Shown: positions 34,845-42,711 of the stretch, piece after piece
Layout of the letters: the number at the start of each line of letters is the position of its first letter
How positions within the stretch are numbered: position 1 is the first letter of the stretch
Origin: Neisseria sp. Marseille-Q5346
GTDB taxonomy: Bacteria > Pseudomonadota > Gammaproteobacteria > Burkholderiales > Neisseriaceae
Assembly: GCF_946902045.1 (NCBI RefSeq)
Contig: NZ_OX336253.1
Span: forward strand, 1,612,001 to 1,676,000
Reading direction: 5' to 3'
Length of the DNA stretch: 64,000 nucleotides
Notes under the pieces: model-generated
What the model saw: the letters and a program-made list of their open reading frames with translations, nothing else
Databases searched by the model: none
What the model was told of the DNA's origin: nothing
Position numbers and translations under genes: made by a program

Positions 34845-35005
34845 GCTTCACTCTTACGGGAGTAGCCATTCGGCGCAATGCCGAAACCGTTGTCAACATA
34901 ATCGGCTTGTGCGGCCGTGGCAGCGGTATCTTCTCTGCTTTATCGGAAGACAGGCAAGACGTAAGCGTTGTCCATACCCTTGCGGGCGGTATGCACAGCG
35001 CTTTT
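34845..35005 (+). ncRNA. yybP-ykoY manganese riboswitch
   Basis: The conserved pieces of this aptamer class appear in order: GGGAGTAGCC (34858-34867), GTCAACATAATCGGC (34891-34905) and the loop ACCCTTGC (34976-34983). The leader ends before a UPF0016/GDT1 exporter, the classic target. A GCGGGC (34982-34987) overlapping the loop can instead pair with GCCCGC (35011-35016), a possible switch helix. Mn2+ binding should turn expression on. The borders are approximate. Confidence 0.78.
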
Positions 35006-35039
35006 TGTTTGCCCGCTTGTCGGTTGAGTATCTTAAATC

Positions 35040-35618
35040 ATGGAAGCTTTTTTCTCCTCGACGCTGGGCGTTGCCATTGCCGAAATCGGCGATAAAACGC
35101 AATTGCTGGCGCTCTTTTTGGCAGCACGTTTTGCCCACAAAAACGCGATTGTTGCCGGTATCTTTGTTGCAACCCTGTTGAACCATCTTGTTTCAGCCGC
35201 ACTCGGTGTCTGGCTGGCATCCGCTATTTCGCCCGAAGTCATGAAATGGGTGGTTGGCGGCAGCTTTATTGCGGTCGGTTTATGGCTGCTGTTGCCGGAC
35301 AAAGACGAAGACCCTGACGGCAAGTGGCTGAAATACGGCGCATTTACGGCGACGGTCGTCCTGTTTTTCTTGGCGGAAATCGGCGATAAAACGCAGATTG
35401 CAACAGTTCTTTTGGCGGCAAAATACCAATCTATCCTGCTGGTCGTGGTCGGCAGTATTGCCGGTTTGATGATTGCTTCTGTGCCTGCCGTGTATTTGGG
35501 CGAAATGCTGATGCGCAAGATTCCGGCCAAAGCAGTGCGCATTGTTGCGTGTATCTTGTTCTGCTTACTGGGTATTTTGACCCTGCTTGGCGACGGTATT
35601 GTGTTGAAGGCCGTCTGA
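35040..35618 (+). CDS. UPF0016/GDT1 family manganese exporter
   Basis: A 192-residue membrane protein with six helices and the duplicated family motif AEIGDKTQLLALFLAARF (about residue 14) and AEIGDKTQIATVLLAAKY (about 111). The acidic E-x-G-D pairs bind divalent metal. Bacterial relatives export Mn2+, and the upstream Mn riboswitch supports this. Its stop codon TGA is part of the DUS GCCGTCTGAA. The next gene starts one base later. A DUF204/MntP-type exporter is a different family. Confidence 0.9.
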   Translation: MEAFFSSTLGVAIAEIGDKTQLLALFLAARFAHKNAIVAGIFVATLLNHLVSAALGVWLASAISPEVMKWVVGGSFIAVGLWLLLPDKDEDPDGKWLKYGAFTATVVLFFLAEIGDKTQIATVLLAAKYQSILLVVVGSIAGLMIASVPAVYLGEMLMRKIPAKAVRIVACILFCLLGILTLLGDGIVLKAV

Positions 35619-35619
35619 A

Positions 35620-36270
35620 ATGTGGGACATTGTTTTTGAACACAAAGATTTTGTGGTCATCAATAAGCCTTGTGGCGTATCGGTGCACAGCGAATCGGAA
35701 GGGGAGGTTTGCCTGACCGTATCGCTGGCGCAGCAGCTCGGCGTTGAACGCGTGTGGCTGGTTCACCGTTTGGACAAAGCCACCAGCGGCCTGTTGCTGT
35801 TTGCGCTCAACCGCGACGGCGCGGCCGCTTTGTCGGCGCAGTTTGCCGAGAAAACCATGCGTAAAACTTATTTGGCACTCGGTACGCACAAGCCTGCGAA
35901 AAAGCAGGGTTGGGTGAAAGGCGGTATGGCGCGTTCGCGGCGCGGTACATGGAAGCTGACGCGTGATGAGGATAATTTTGCCGTTACCCGTTTCAGCAGC
36001 CAAAGCCTGAAGCCCGGTTTGCGCCTGTTTGTGTTGCAACCGTTTACCGGCAAAACCCATCAGCTGCGCGTGGCCATGAAAAGCATAGGTAGTCCGATTT
36101 TGGGCGATACGCTGTATGGCGGCGATGAGGCGGAACATCTGTTTCTGCACGCTTGGCGTTTGGTTTTTGATTATCGCGGCGAGCATTTCGATATTCGGAT
36201 TGCGCCCGATAAAACATGGCCGTCTGAAATCGATTTGTCGGCGTGTTTGGGTTCGGATGAATCCGAATAG
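35620..36270 (+). CDS. RluA-type RNA pseudouridine synthase
   Basis: A 216-residue protein of the RluA/RsuA fold. The catalytic Asp is in LVHRLDKATSGLLLFA (about residue 52), preceded by VVINKPCGVSVHSE. The C-terminal QPFTGKTHQLRVAMKSIGSPILGD is the RNA-binding block of the RluA group. No S4 domain is present, so it resembles the short TIGR01621-like subgroup. The target RNA is unknown. It starts right after the manganese exporter, probably co-transcribed with it. Confidence 0.88.
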   Translation: MWDIVFEHKDFVVINKPCGVSVHSESEGEVCLTVSLAQQLGVERVWLVHRLDKATSGLLLFALNRDGAAALSAQFAEKTMRKTYLALGTHKPAKKQGWVKGGMARSRRGTWKLTRDEDNFAVTRFSSQSLKPGLRLFVLQPFTGKTHQLRVAMKSIGSPILGDTLYGGDEAEHLFLHAWRLVFDYRGEHFDIRIAPDKTWPSEIDLSACLGSDESE

Positions 36271-36297
36271 AAGCAGTGAAATTTTTGTATATATTAA

Positions 36298-36332
36298 AAA
36301 AGGCCGTCTGAAAATTGTTCAGACGGCCTTTT
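36298..36332. terminator. DUS inverted-repeat terminator (bidirectional)
   Basis: AAAAGGCCGTCTGAA and its complement lie between the converging pseudouridine synthase and metR genes. Confidence 0.75.
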
Positions 36333-36345
36333 GATTGTTTCAAGT

Positions 36346-37272
36346 TTACATTTCCAATTCGCTCAAACCCGGCAAGTCGGCAAAACAGCGGTCGTGCGTG
36401 ATTTGGCAGAAGTTGTCTAGATAGCCTTTGTTGGCATCTTCCGTACGAATGGCGGCATAAAGTTTGCTTTGTAGGCCGTCTGAAGTGATTTTGCGGTGGA
36501 CGACGTAGCCTTTTTCCAGATACGGCATGACCGTCCAATAGGGCAGGGCAGCGATGCCGCGTTTGCTGGCAACCAATTGAATAATGGCGATGGTCAGCTC
36601 GCTGTGGCGGCGTGGCGGATTAATGCCTTTGGGCAGCAGCACTTTTTTGGGTAAATCCAGCATTTCATCGGGGACGGGATAAGTAATCAGGGTTTCGTCG
36701 ATAAAGTCTTCCGCTTCCCAAACGTCTTTGTCGGCAAGCGGGTGGTCTTCTGCGCAGATGCCGACCATTTCATAGGCAAACAGAGGGCGGTAGCTGATAC
36801 CGTTGAGCGGCTCGGCTTCGGAAACAATGGCGAGGTCGGCGCGGTGTTGCAGCAACAGTCCGACCGGATCGGCTTGGAAACCGGAAACGATGTCCAATTC
36901 AACTTGCGGCCATAAGGGGCGGAACTCACCCATGGCAGGCATCAGCCAGTCGAAGCAGGTGTGGCATTCGACGGCAAGTCTGAGTTCGCCGGCTTCGCCT
37001 TCGATAATCCGTACCAAATCACGTTCGGCGGCGGCAACCTGCGGCAACAGTTCGCGCGCCAGTTGCAATAGGCGCATACCGGCCGGAGTGAAGCGCAAAG
37101 GCGTGGATTTGCGTTCAAACAACGGCGTTTCGTAATAATTTTCCAAGGCGCGGATTTGGTGCGACAGGGCGGATTGGGTCAGGAAAACCCGTTTGGCGGC
37201 AAGGGAAACGCTGCCGGTTTCTTCTAAAGCCAGCAAGGTTTTGAGATGACGCAATTCGATAATAGAGTCCAT
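36346..37272 (-). CDS. metR: LysR-type regulator MetR
   Basis: A 308-residue LysR-type protein. The N-terminal HTH (ELRHLKTLLALEETGSVSLAAKRVFLTQSALSHQIRALE) is that of MetR, which senses homocysteine and controls methionine genes. The effector domain (VECHTCFDWLMPAMGEFRPLWPQVELDIVSGF) matches MetR closely. No met gene is adjacent. The ATG 37272 is followed upstream by a DUS. Assignment to MetR rather than another LysR rests on overall similarity. Confidence 0.85.
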   Translation of the reverse strand: MDSIIELRHLKTLLALEETGSVSLAAKRVFLTQSALSHQIRALENYYETPLFERKSTPLRFTPAGMRLLQLARELLPQVAAAERDLVRIIEGEAGELRLAVECHTCFDWLMPAMGEFRPLWPQVELDIVSGFQADPVGLLLQHRADLAIVSEAEPLNGISYRPLFAYEMVGICAEDHPLADKDVWEAEDFIDETLITYPVPDEMLDLPKKVLLPKGINPPRRHSELTIAIIQLVASKRGIAALPYWTVMPYLEKGYVVHRKITSDGLQSKLYAAIRTEDANKGYLDNFCQITHDRCFADLPGLSELEM

Positions 37273-37447
37273 GTGTTTTCAGACGGCCTGTAGGTAAGGT
37301 GGGGTATATTAAAATAATTCATGATGATGTGCAAATGATTAATGTTGGGAATGATTGCTGAAATCGGAATGTAAGAATTTGAGGCATAAACAGATTTTGC
37401 GGTTAGAATGCGAAGCTGTTTTTGAAGATAGATATAAGGAGCGGAAT

Positions 37448-38197
37448 ATGGCTTTACGCCGCGAAATTCTGGCTTGGTGCGATGAGACATTGCAGGTCGG
37501 GCTGTTTAAGGACTATGCGCCCAACGGTTTGCAGGTCGAAGGCAAAGAAGAAGTTGCCAAAATCGCCACTTCGGTTACCGCCAGTAAAGCAGCAATCGAT
37601 TTTGCCGTAGGGCAGGGGGCGGATATGCTTTTGGTTCACCACGGCATGTTTTGGAAAAGCGAGCCTGTCACGATTACCGGTTGGAAAAAAGCACGCATTG
37701 AAACTTTGCTGCAACACCAAATCAATATGGTGGGCTACCACCTGCCGCTGGACGCGCACCCGCAATTAGGCAATAACGCGCAGTTGGCCGAGAAACTCGA
37801 TTGGGTGCTCGAAAAACAATTCGGCGAGCAAAACCTGTTGAATACAGGCCGTCTGAAAACCACGCAAACGCTGGCGCAGTTGTCTGAACGCATTGAGGCA
37901 GTATTCGGCCGCAAGCCGACCGTTATCGGCGATCTTGAACGCGAAATCAAACGCATTGCCTGGTGTAGCGGCGGTGCGCAGGGATTTTTTCAGACAGCCG
38001 TAGATGAAGGTGTCGATGCGTATCTGACCGGTGAAATTTCCGAAGCGCAATATCATCTTGCCAACGAAACGGGTGTGGCATTTATCAGTGCCGGCCATCA
38101 TGCGACAGAACGTTACGGCGTCCGCGCCTTAGGCGATGCCGTGGCAGAAAAATTCGGTATCGAAGTGGTTCACTTTGATGAAAACAACCCTGCCTGA
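37448..38197 (+). CDS. Nif3-like dinuclear metal centre protein (YbgI/DUF34)
   Basis: A 249-residue member of the NIF3/YbgI family. LLVHHGMFWK near residue 60, YHLPLDAHPQLGNN near 95 and the C-terminal GHHATERYGVRALGDAVAEKFG supply the His/Asp/Glu ligands of the two-metal site. The family is conserved but its reaction is not settled; a GTP-cyclohydrolase role has been proposed for some. ATG 37448 follows AAGGAGCGGAAT. The longer frame to 37355 lacks support. Confidence 0.88.
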   Translation: MALRREILAWCDETLQVGLFKDYAPNGLQVEGKEEVAKIATSVTASKAAIDFAVGQGADMLLVHHGMFWKSEPVTITGWKKARIETLLQHQINMVGYHLPLDAHPQLGNNAQLAEKLDWVLEKQFGEQNLLNTGRLKTTQTLAQLSERIEAVFGRKPTVIGDLEREIKRIAWCSGGAQGFFQTAVDEGVDAYLTGEISEAQYHLANETGVAFISAGHHATERYGVRALGDAVAEKFGIEVVHFDENNPA

Positions 38198-38243
38198 GTA
38201 TTGAGCAATATCATAAAAACTTTACCTTATTTTAAATAATGCT

Positions 38244-38271
38244 TTGAGTATTACAACAAACTAGGTAGAAT
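38244..38271 (+). promoter_or_regulatory. Promoter of petABC
   Basis: TTGAGT (38244-38249) and TAGAAT (38266-38271), spacer 16, lie 50 bases before the petA ATG. Confidence 0.6.
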
Positions 38272-38320
38272 TACGCTGTTTAATGGCTCGGTATTCCCAA
38301 AATTTTAGGACGACTGAATA

Positions 38321-38902
38321 ATGGATAATCAAGAAATCAACAACGGTCGCCGCCGTTTCCTGACACTGGCTACATGCGGTGCAGGCGGTGTGGCGGCTCT
38401 GGGCGTAGCTACGCCTTTCGTGGCCAGCTTCTTCCCATCGGAGAAAGCTAAGGCTGCCGGTGCTGCTGTCGAAGTAGATGTCAGCAAAATTGAAGCAGGC
38501 CAAATGCTGACTGCCGAATGGCAGGGTAAACCGATTTGGCTGGTCAACCGCACAGATCAACAGCTCAAAGACTTGAAAAGTTTGGATGGCGCAGTTACAG
38601 ATCCTAATTCCGAAGTGGATCATCAGCCCGAAAACTGTAAAAACGAGACCCGTTCGATCAAGCCGAACCTCCTCGTCGCTATCGGTATCTGTACCCACCT
38701 GGGTTGCTCTCCGACTTACCGTCCCGACATTGCTCCCGCCGACTTGGGTGCAGACTGGAAAGGCGGTTTCTTCTGCCCTTGCCACGGTTCGAAATTCGAC
38801 ATTGCAGGCCGAGTATACAAAGGTGTTCCTGCACCGACCAACTTGGTTGTACCGCCTTACAAATATCTGAGCGATACAACTGTTTTGGTGGGCGAAGACT
38901 AA
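38321..38902 (+). CDS. petA: Ubiquinol-cytochrome c reductase Rieske iron-sulfur subunit
   Basis: A 193-residue Rieske protein. The twin-arginine-like N-terminus (GRRRFLTLATCG) runs into a membrane anchor. The [2Fe-2S] ligands are in CTHLGCSP and CPCHGSKFD (about residues 126-131 and 149-157). It accepts electrons from ubiquinol in the bc1 complex of the inner membrane. It is the first gene of petABC, with petB 18 bases downstream. Confidence 0.96.
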   Translation: MDNQEINNGRRRFLTLATCGAGGVAALGVATPFVASFFPSEKAKAAGAAVEVDVSKIEAGQMLTAEWQGKPIWLVNRTDQQLKDLKSLDGAVTDPNSEVDHQPENCKNETRSIKPNLLVAIGICTHLGCSPTYRPDIAPADLGADWKGGFFCPCHGSKFDIAGRVYKGVPAPTNLVVPPYKYLSDTTVLVGED

Positions 38903-38920
38903 AAATAAGGAACGATAATT

Positions 38921-40270
38921 ATGGCAAACCAAACCAATAGCAAAGCAAAAGCATTGTTAGGCTGGATGGACGCTCGCTTCCCTCTGTCTAAAATGTGGAA
39001 TGAGCATTTGGCTCAATACTATGCGCCGAAGAACTTCAACTTCTGGTATTACTTCGGCTCTTTGGCTCTGCTCGTCCTTGTAATTCAAATCGTCAGCGGT
39101 ATTTTCCTGACCATGAACTACAAACCGGACGGCAACCTTAACGCCTACCATCTGCCTGCTGCCTTTACCGCAGTAGAGTACATCATGCGCGACGTGTCCG
39201 GCGGCTGGATTATCCGCTACATGCACTCCACCGGCGCATCTTTCTTCTTCATCGTCGTTTATCTGCACATGTTCCGTGGTCTGATTTACGGTTCGTACAA
39301 AAAACCTCGTGAATTGGTGTGGATTTTCGGTTCCCTGATTTTCTTGGCATTGATGGCAGAAGCCTTTATGGGTTACCTGTTGCCTTGGGGTCAAATGTCC
39401 TTCTGGGGTGCGCAGGTAATTATTAACCTGTTCTCTGCCATCCCTGTTATCGGCCCTGATTTGTCCACTTGGATCCGCGGTGACTTCAACGTTTCCGACG
39501 TTACTTTGAACCGCTTCTTCGCCCTGCACGTTATCGCAGTACCTCTAGTATTGCTCGGCTTGGTTGTGGCTCACATCATCGCCCTGCACGAAGTGGGTTC
39601 TAACAACCCTGATGGCGTTGAAATCAAGAAAAACAAAGACGAAAACGGTATTCCACGCGATGGTATCCCATTCCATCCTTATTACACCGTTAAAGACATC
39701 TTGGGTGTCGTTGTATTCCTGATCGTCTTCTGTTCTGTGTTGTTCTTTGCACCTGAAGGCGGCGGCTACTTCTTGGAAGCGCCAAACTTCGATGCAGCAA
39801 ATGCGCTGAAAACACCTCCTCACATTGCGCCGGTATGGTACTTCACTCCGTTCTACGCAATTTTGCGTGCGATTCCTTCCTTTGCCGGTACTCAGGTATG
39901 GGGTGTAATCGGTATGGGTGCAGCAGTTGTCCTGATCGCCTTGTTGCCTTGGTTGGATAAAGGCGAGGTTAAATCTGTCCGCTATCGCGGCCCAATCTTC
40001 AAAACTGCGTTGGTTCTGTTCATCATTGCCTTCATCGGTTTGGGTATTTTGGGTGCAATGGTAGCAACTGATACTCGTACTTTGGTTGCACGTATCCTGT
40101 CTTTCGTCTACTTTGCATTCTTCCTGGGTATGCCGTTCTATACCAAACTGGATACCAACAAACCAGTTCCTGAACGCGTAACCATGAGCACTACTAAACA
40201 AAAAATTATGTTCTTTGTTTACGTCGGTATTACCGTTGTTGGTGCTTACTTGTTTGCAACTAATATCTGA
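38921..40270 (+). CDS. petB: Cytochrome b subunit of the bc1 complex
   Basis: A 449-residue cytochrome b with eight or more helices. Haem His pairs lie in WIIRYMHSTGASFFFIVVYLHMFRG-type helix 2 and in RFFALHVIAVPLVLLGLVVAHI (helix 4). The quinol-site motif PEGGGYFLEAPN takes the place of the usual PEWY, a difference seen in some beta-proteobacteria. It moves electrons between the two quinone sites. Its stop overlaps the region just before petC. Confidence 0.95.
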   Translation: MANQTNSKAKALLGWMDARFPLSKMWNEHLAQYYAPKNFNFWYYFGSLALLVLVIQIVSGIFLTMNYKPDGNLNAYHLPAAFTAVEYIMRDVSGGWIIRYMHSTGASFFFIVVYLHMFRGLIYGSYKKPRELVWIFGSLIFLALMAEAFMGYLLPWGQMSFWGAQVIINLFSAIPVIGPDLSTWIRGDFNVSDVTLNRFFALHVIAVPLVLLGLVVAHIIALHEVGSNNPDGVEIKKNKDENGIPRDGIPFHPYYTVKDILGVVVFLIVFCSVLFFAPEGGGYFLEAPNFDAANALKTPPHIAPVWYFTPFYAILRAIPSFAGTQVWGVIGMGAAVVLIALLPWLDKGEVKSVRYRGPIFKTALVLFIIAFIGLGILGAMVATDTRTLVARILSFVYFAFFLGMPFYTKLDTNKPVPERVTMSTTKQKIMFFVYVGITVVGAYLFATNI

Positions 40271-40284
40271 TGAGGGCAGCGAAA

Positions 40285-41073
40285 ATGAAACAAACTCTGA
40301 AAAACTGGTTTGCTGCCTTATTGCTGGCAGTGCCTATGAGTGCAGCCGTCGCCAGCGGCGGCCATGCAAACTACGAAAAAGTCGATATCGACCTGCGTGA
40401 TCAAGTTAGTCTGCAGCACGGTGCGCAAATCTTTACAAACTACTGTTTGTCTTGCCACTCTGCAAGCGGTATGCGCTTCAACCGTCTGAAAGATATTGGT
40501 TTGACTGAAGATGAAATCAAGAAAAACCTGATGTTCACAACAGACAACGTTGGTGACGTAATGGTAGCGGCAATGGATCCGAAAGATGCCTCCAAATGGT
40601 TGGGTGCGCCTCCGCCGGATTTGACCCTGATTGCTCGTTCTAAAGGTGCAGACTACCTGTACGCTTATATGCGCGGTTTCTATAAAGACCCAACTCGTCC
40701 GAACGGTTGGAACAATACCGTTTTGGCCGGCGCAAGTATGCCTCACCCATTGTGGGAGCAACAAGGTGTTCAAGCTGTTGAGTTGGATGCCAAAGGTCAG
40801 CCCGTTATGATTAAAGACGAGCATGGCAACCTGACTCCTAAACTGTATTGGGAATCTACCGGTCTGCACAGCCGTCGTCTGCCTAACGGTAAAGTAATCC
40901 AAAAAGAGTACGATGCTTATGTGCGCGATTTGGTAAACTACCTGGTATACATGGGTGAGCCTGCTCAATTGCAACGCCACCGTATCGGTTACATGGTTTT
41001 GACATTCCTGTTTGCCGTAATGTTGCCATTGGCGTACTTCCTGAAAAAAGAATTCTGGAAAGACGTTCATTAA
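40285..41073 (+). CDS. petC: Cytochrome c1 subunit of the bc1 complex
   Basis: A 262-residue c-type cytochrome. The signal sequence KQTLKNWFAALLLAVPMSAAVA precedes one haem-binding CLSCH (about residue 57). The axial Met is likely in VLAGASMPHPLW. A C-terminal anchor (YMVLTFLFAVMLPLAYFL) holds it in the membrane. It passes electrons to soluble cytochromes. The ATG at 40285 begins the signal peptide; a start five codons earlier would overlap the petB stop. Confidence 0.94.
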   Translation: MKQTLKNWFAALLLAVPMSAAVASGGHANYEKVDIDLRDQVSLQHGAQIFTNYCLSCHSASGMRFNRLKDIGLTEDEIKKNLMFTTDNVGDVMVAAMDPKDASKWLGAPPPDLTLIARSKGADYLYAYMRGFYKDPTRPNGWNNTVLAGASMPHPLWEQQGVQAVELDAKGQPVMIKDEHGNLTPKLYWESTGLHSRRLPNGKVIQKEYDAYVRDLVNYLVYMGEPAQLQRHRIGYMVLTFLFAVMLPLAYFLKKEFWKDVH

Positions 41074-41085
41074 TTCTTTTGAATC

Positions 41086-41120
41086 AAAAAGGCAAACCTG
41101 TTTCGGGTTTGCCTTTTTTT
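41086..41120 (+). terminator. Terminator of petABC
   Basis: AAAAAGGCAAACC / GGTTTGCCTTTTT stem with a T tract, 13 bases after petC. It is not built from a DUS. Confidence 0.9.
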
Positions 41121-41284
41121 GCTTGATTAATTTATGTTGAATTAATGAAAATCTAAAAATTGCTTAATGTAAACAGTGTGTTATTTTAAATTTATGGATT
41201 AAGTGTTTGAAATTATGTATAATTCTGTCTGAATTTTTATAAGGCTTAAGGCCGTCTGAAAAGATTTATCAGGAGTAAAAGATT

Positions 41285-41890
41285 ATGATGACATTGTATT
41301 CAGGTATTACTTGTCCATTCAGCCAACGTTGCCGTTTTGTGTTGTATGAAAAAGGCATGGATTTTGAAATCAAAGATGTGGACGTGTTCAATAAACCTGA
41401 AGACTTGGCTTTGATGAATCCGTATAACCAAGTACCGGTTCTGGTTGAGCGTGATTTGATTTTACACGAATCAAACATTATCAACGAATACATTGATGAG
41501 CGTTTCCCTCATCCTCAGTTGATGCCGGGTGATCCTGTTATGCGCGGTCGCGGCCGTTTGGTGCTGTACCGTATGGAAAAAGAATTGTTCAGCTTGGTAC
41601 AAGTGTTGGAAAACCCTGAATCTACCAATAAAGAACAAGCTAAAGCGCGTGAAGCCATTGGCAATGGTTTGACACTGTTGGCACCGTCTTTTACTAAAAA
41701 CAAATACATCTTGGGCGACGACTTCTCTATGATTGATGTTGCCTTGTCTCCGCTGTTGTGGCGTTTGGACTATTACGACATCAAACTGGGCAAATCTGCT
41801 GCGCCTTTGCTGAAGTACGCGGAACGTATTTTCCAACGCGAAGCCTTTATTGAGGCATTGACTCCGGCTGAAAAAGCTATGCGCCGCTAA
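41285..41890 (+). CDS. sspA: Stringent starvation protein A
   Basis: A 201-residue glutathione-S-transferase-like protein (thioredoxin-fold YSGITCPFSQRCRFVLYEKG, then the helical domain). The CPFSQR motif and NPYNQVPVL match SspA, which binds RNA polymerase and alters transcription in stationary phase in E. coli. It is followed 11 bases later by sspB, the conserved pair. The start follows CAGGAGTAAAAGATT. Confidence 0.94.
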   Translation: MMTLYSGITCPFSQRCRFVLYEKGMDFEIKDVDVFNKPEDLALMNPYNQVPVLVERDLILHESNIINEYIDERFPHPQLMPGDPVMRGRGRLVLYRMEKELFSLVQVLENPESTNKEQAKAREAIGNGLTLLAPSFTKNKYILGDDFSMIDVALSPLLWRLDYYDIKLGKSAAPLLKYAERIFQREAFIEALTPAEKAMRR

Positions 41891-41901
41891 AGGATAGATT
41901 T

Positions 41902-42306
41902 ATGGCGACTTCAACCAAACCGTATTTGTTGCGTGCTTTGTATGAATGGTGTTTAGATAATGACCAAACACCGCACATCGTCGCTTGGGTAAACGAACAT
42001 ACCCGCGTTCCGATGCAGTATGTACGCGACAATGAGATTGTTTTAAATATTGGCCCTACTGCCAGTCATAATTTAAATATCGACAATGAGTGGGTCAATT
42101 TCTCTGCGCGGTTTTCTGGCGTAGCGCATGAGATTTGGATTCCGGTCGGTCATATTGTCAGTATATTTGGCCGCGAAAGTGGAGAGGGTATGGGGTTTGA
42201 GGTAGAACCATATCAGCTTGCTTCTGTTGAAGCTGCGGTAGCTGAGGATAAAAAAGCTGAATCTGCGGAAGAAAAACCGAAAAAAGTATTGAAGCTTGTG
42301 AAGTAA
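41902..42306 (+). CDS. sspB: ClpXP protease specificity-enhancing factor SspB
   Basis: A 134-residue SspB. The folded N-terminal 100 residues (KPYLLRALYEWCLDNDQTPHI; NLNIDNEWVNFSARFSGVAHEIWIPVGHI) bind ssrA tags. The flexible tail ends in KPKKVLKLVK, the ClpX-binding end. It delivers tagged substrates to ClpXP. Transcription is coupled with sspA. A DUS terminator follows. Confidence 0.94.
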   Translation: MATSTKPYLLRALYEWCLDNDQTPHIVAWVNEHTRVPMQYVRDNEIVLNIGPTASHNLNIDNEWVNFSARFSGVAHEIWIPVGHIVSIFGRESGEGMGFEVEPYQLASVEAAVAEDKKAESAEEKPKKVLKLVK

Positions 42307-42316
42307 TTAAAAGACA

Positions 42317-42348
42317 AAAGGCCGTCTGAAATGTTTCAGACGGCCTTT
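42317..42348 (+). terminator. DUS inverted-repeat terminator of sspAB
   Basis: AAAGGCCGTCTGAAA and TTTCAGACGGCCTTT lie two bases apart, 10 bases after sspB. Confidence 0.75.
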
Positions 42349-42401
42349 ATTGATTGGGTATTGAAGTGGCAAAATTAATGAGCAATCAGTTATTAATCAA
42401 G

Positions 42402-42446
42402 CTAAACAAAAAAGCTCTTGCATTTAACAAGAGCTTTTTTGTTTAG
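42402..42446 (-). terminator. Long perfect-stem terminator of the tRNA pair
   Basis: A 19-bp perfect stem (CTAAACAAAAAAGCTCTTG and its complement) with a 7-base loop directly follows the 3' end of tRNA-Ala on the minus strand. Confidence 0.88.
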
Positions 42447-42522
<76 letters not shown>

Positions 42523-42528
42523 GAAATT

Positions 42529-42605
42529 TGGTGGCGAATCAGGGACTCGAACCCCGGACACAAGGATTATGATTCCTCTGCTCTAACCGACTGAGCTAAT
42601 TCGCC
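42529..42605 (-). tRNA. tRNA-Met (anticodon CAT)
   Basis: A 77-base cloverleaf on the minus strand. Acceptor GGCGAAT pairs with ATTCGCC. The anticodon loop is ATCATAA, the T-arm GTTCGAGTC, and CCA is encoded. The 5' G-C pair excludes initiator tRNA. A CAT anticodon could also be tRNA-Ile read after lysidine modification, but the loop context favours elongator Met. Confidence 0.88.
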
Positions 42606-42621
42606 GTTTCATGAAGTCGCT

Positions 42622-42649
42622 ATTATAGTTTTTTTTGAATATTTGGCAA
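42622..42649 (-). promoter_or_regulatory. Promoter of the tRNA-Met/tRNA-Ala pair
   Basis: On the minus strand, TTGCCA (42649-42644) and a perfect TATAAT (42627-42622), spacer 16, end 16 bases before tRNA-Met. Confidence 0.85.
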
Positions 42650-42711
42650 GCGCTAATTTTGATTTTTTTTATTTCTTATTGTTTTTAAAAAATAAAAAGT
42701 AGGTTGTCAGG

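Noticed and set aside
34829..35095. An 88-aa frame upstream of the manganese exporter
   Set aside because: It covers the riboswitch and runs into the exporter gene in another frame; the DNA is explained by RNA structure.
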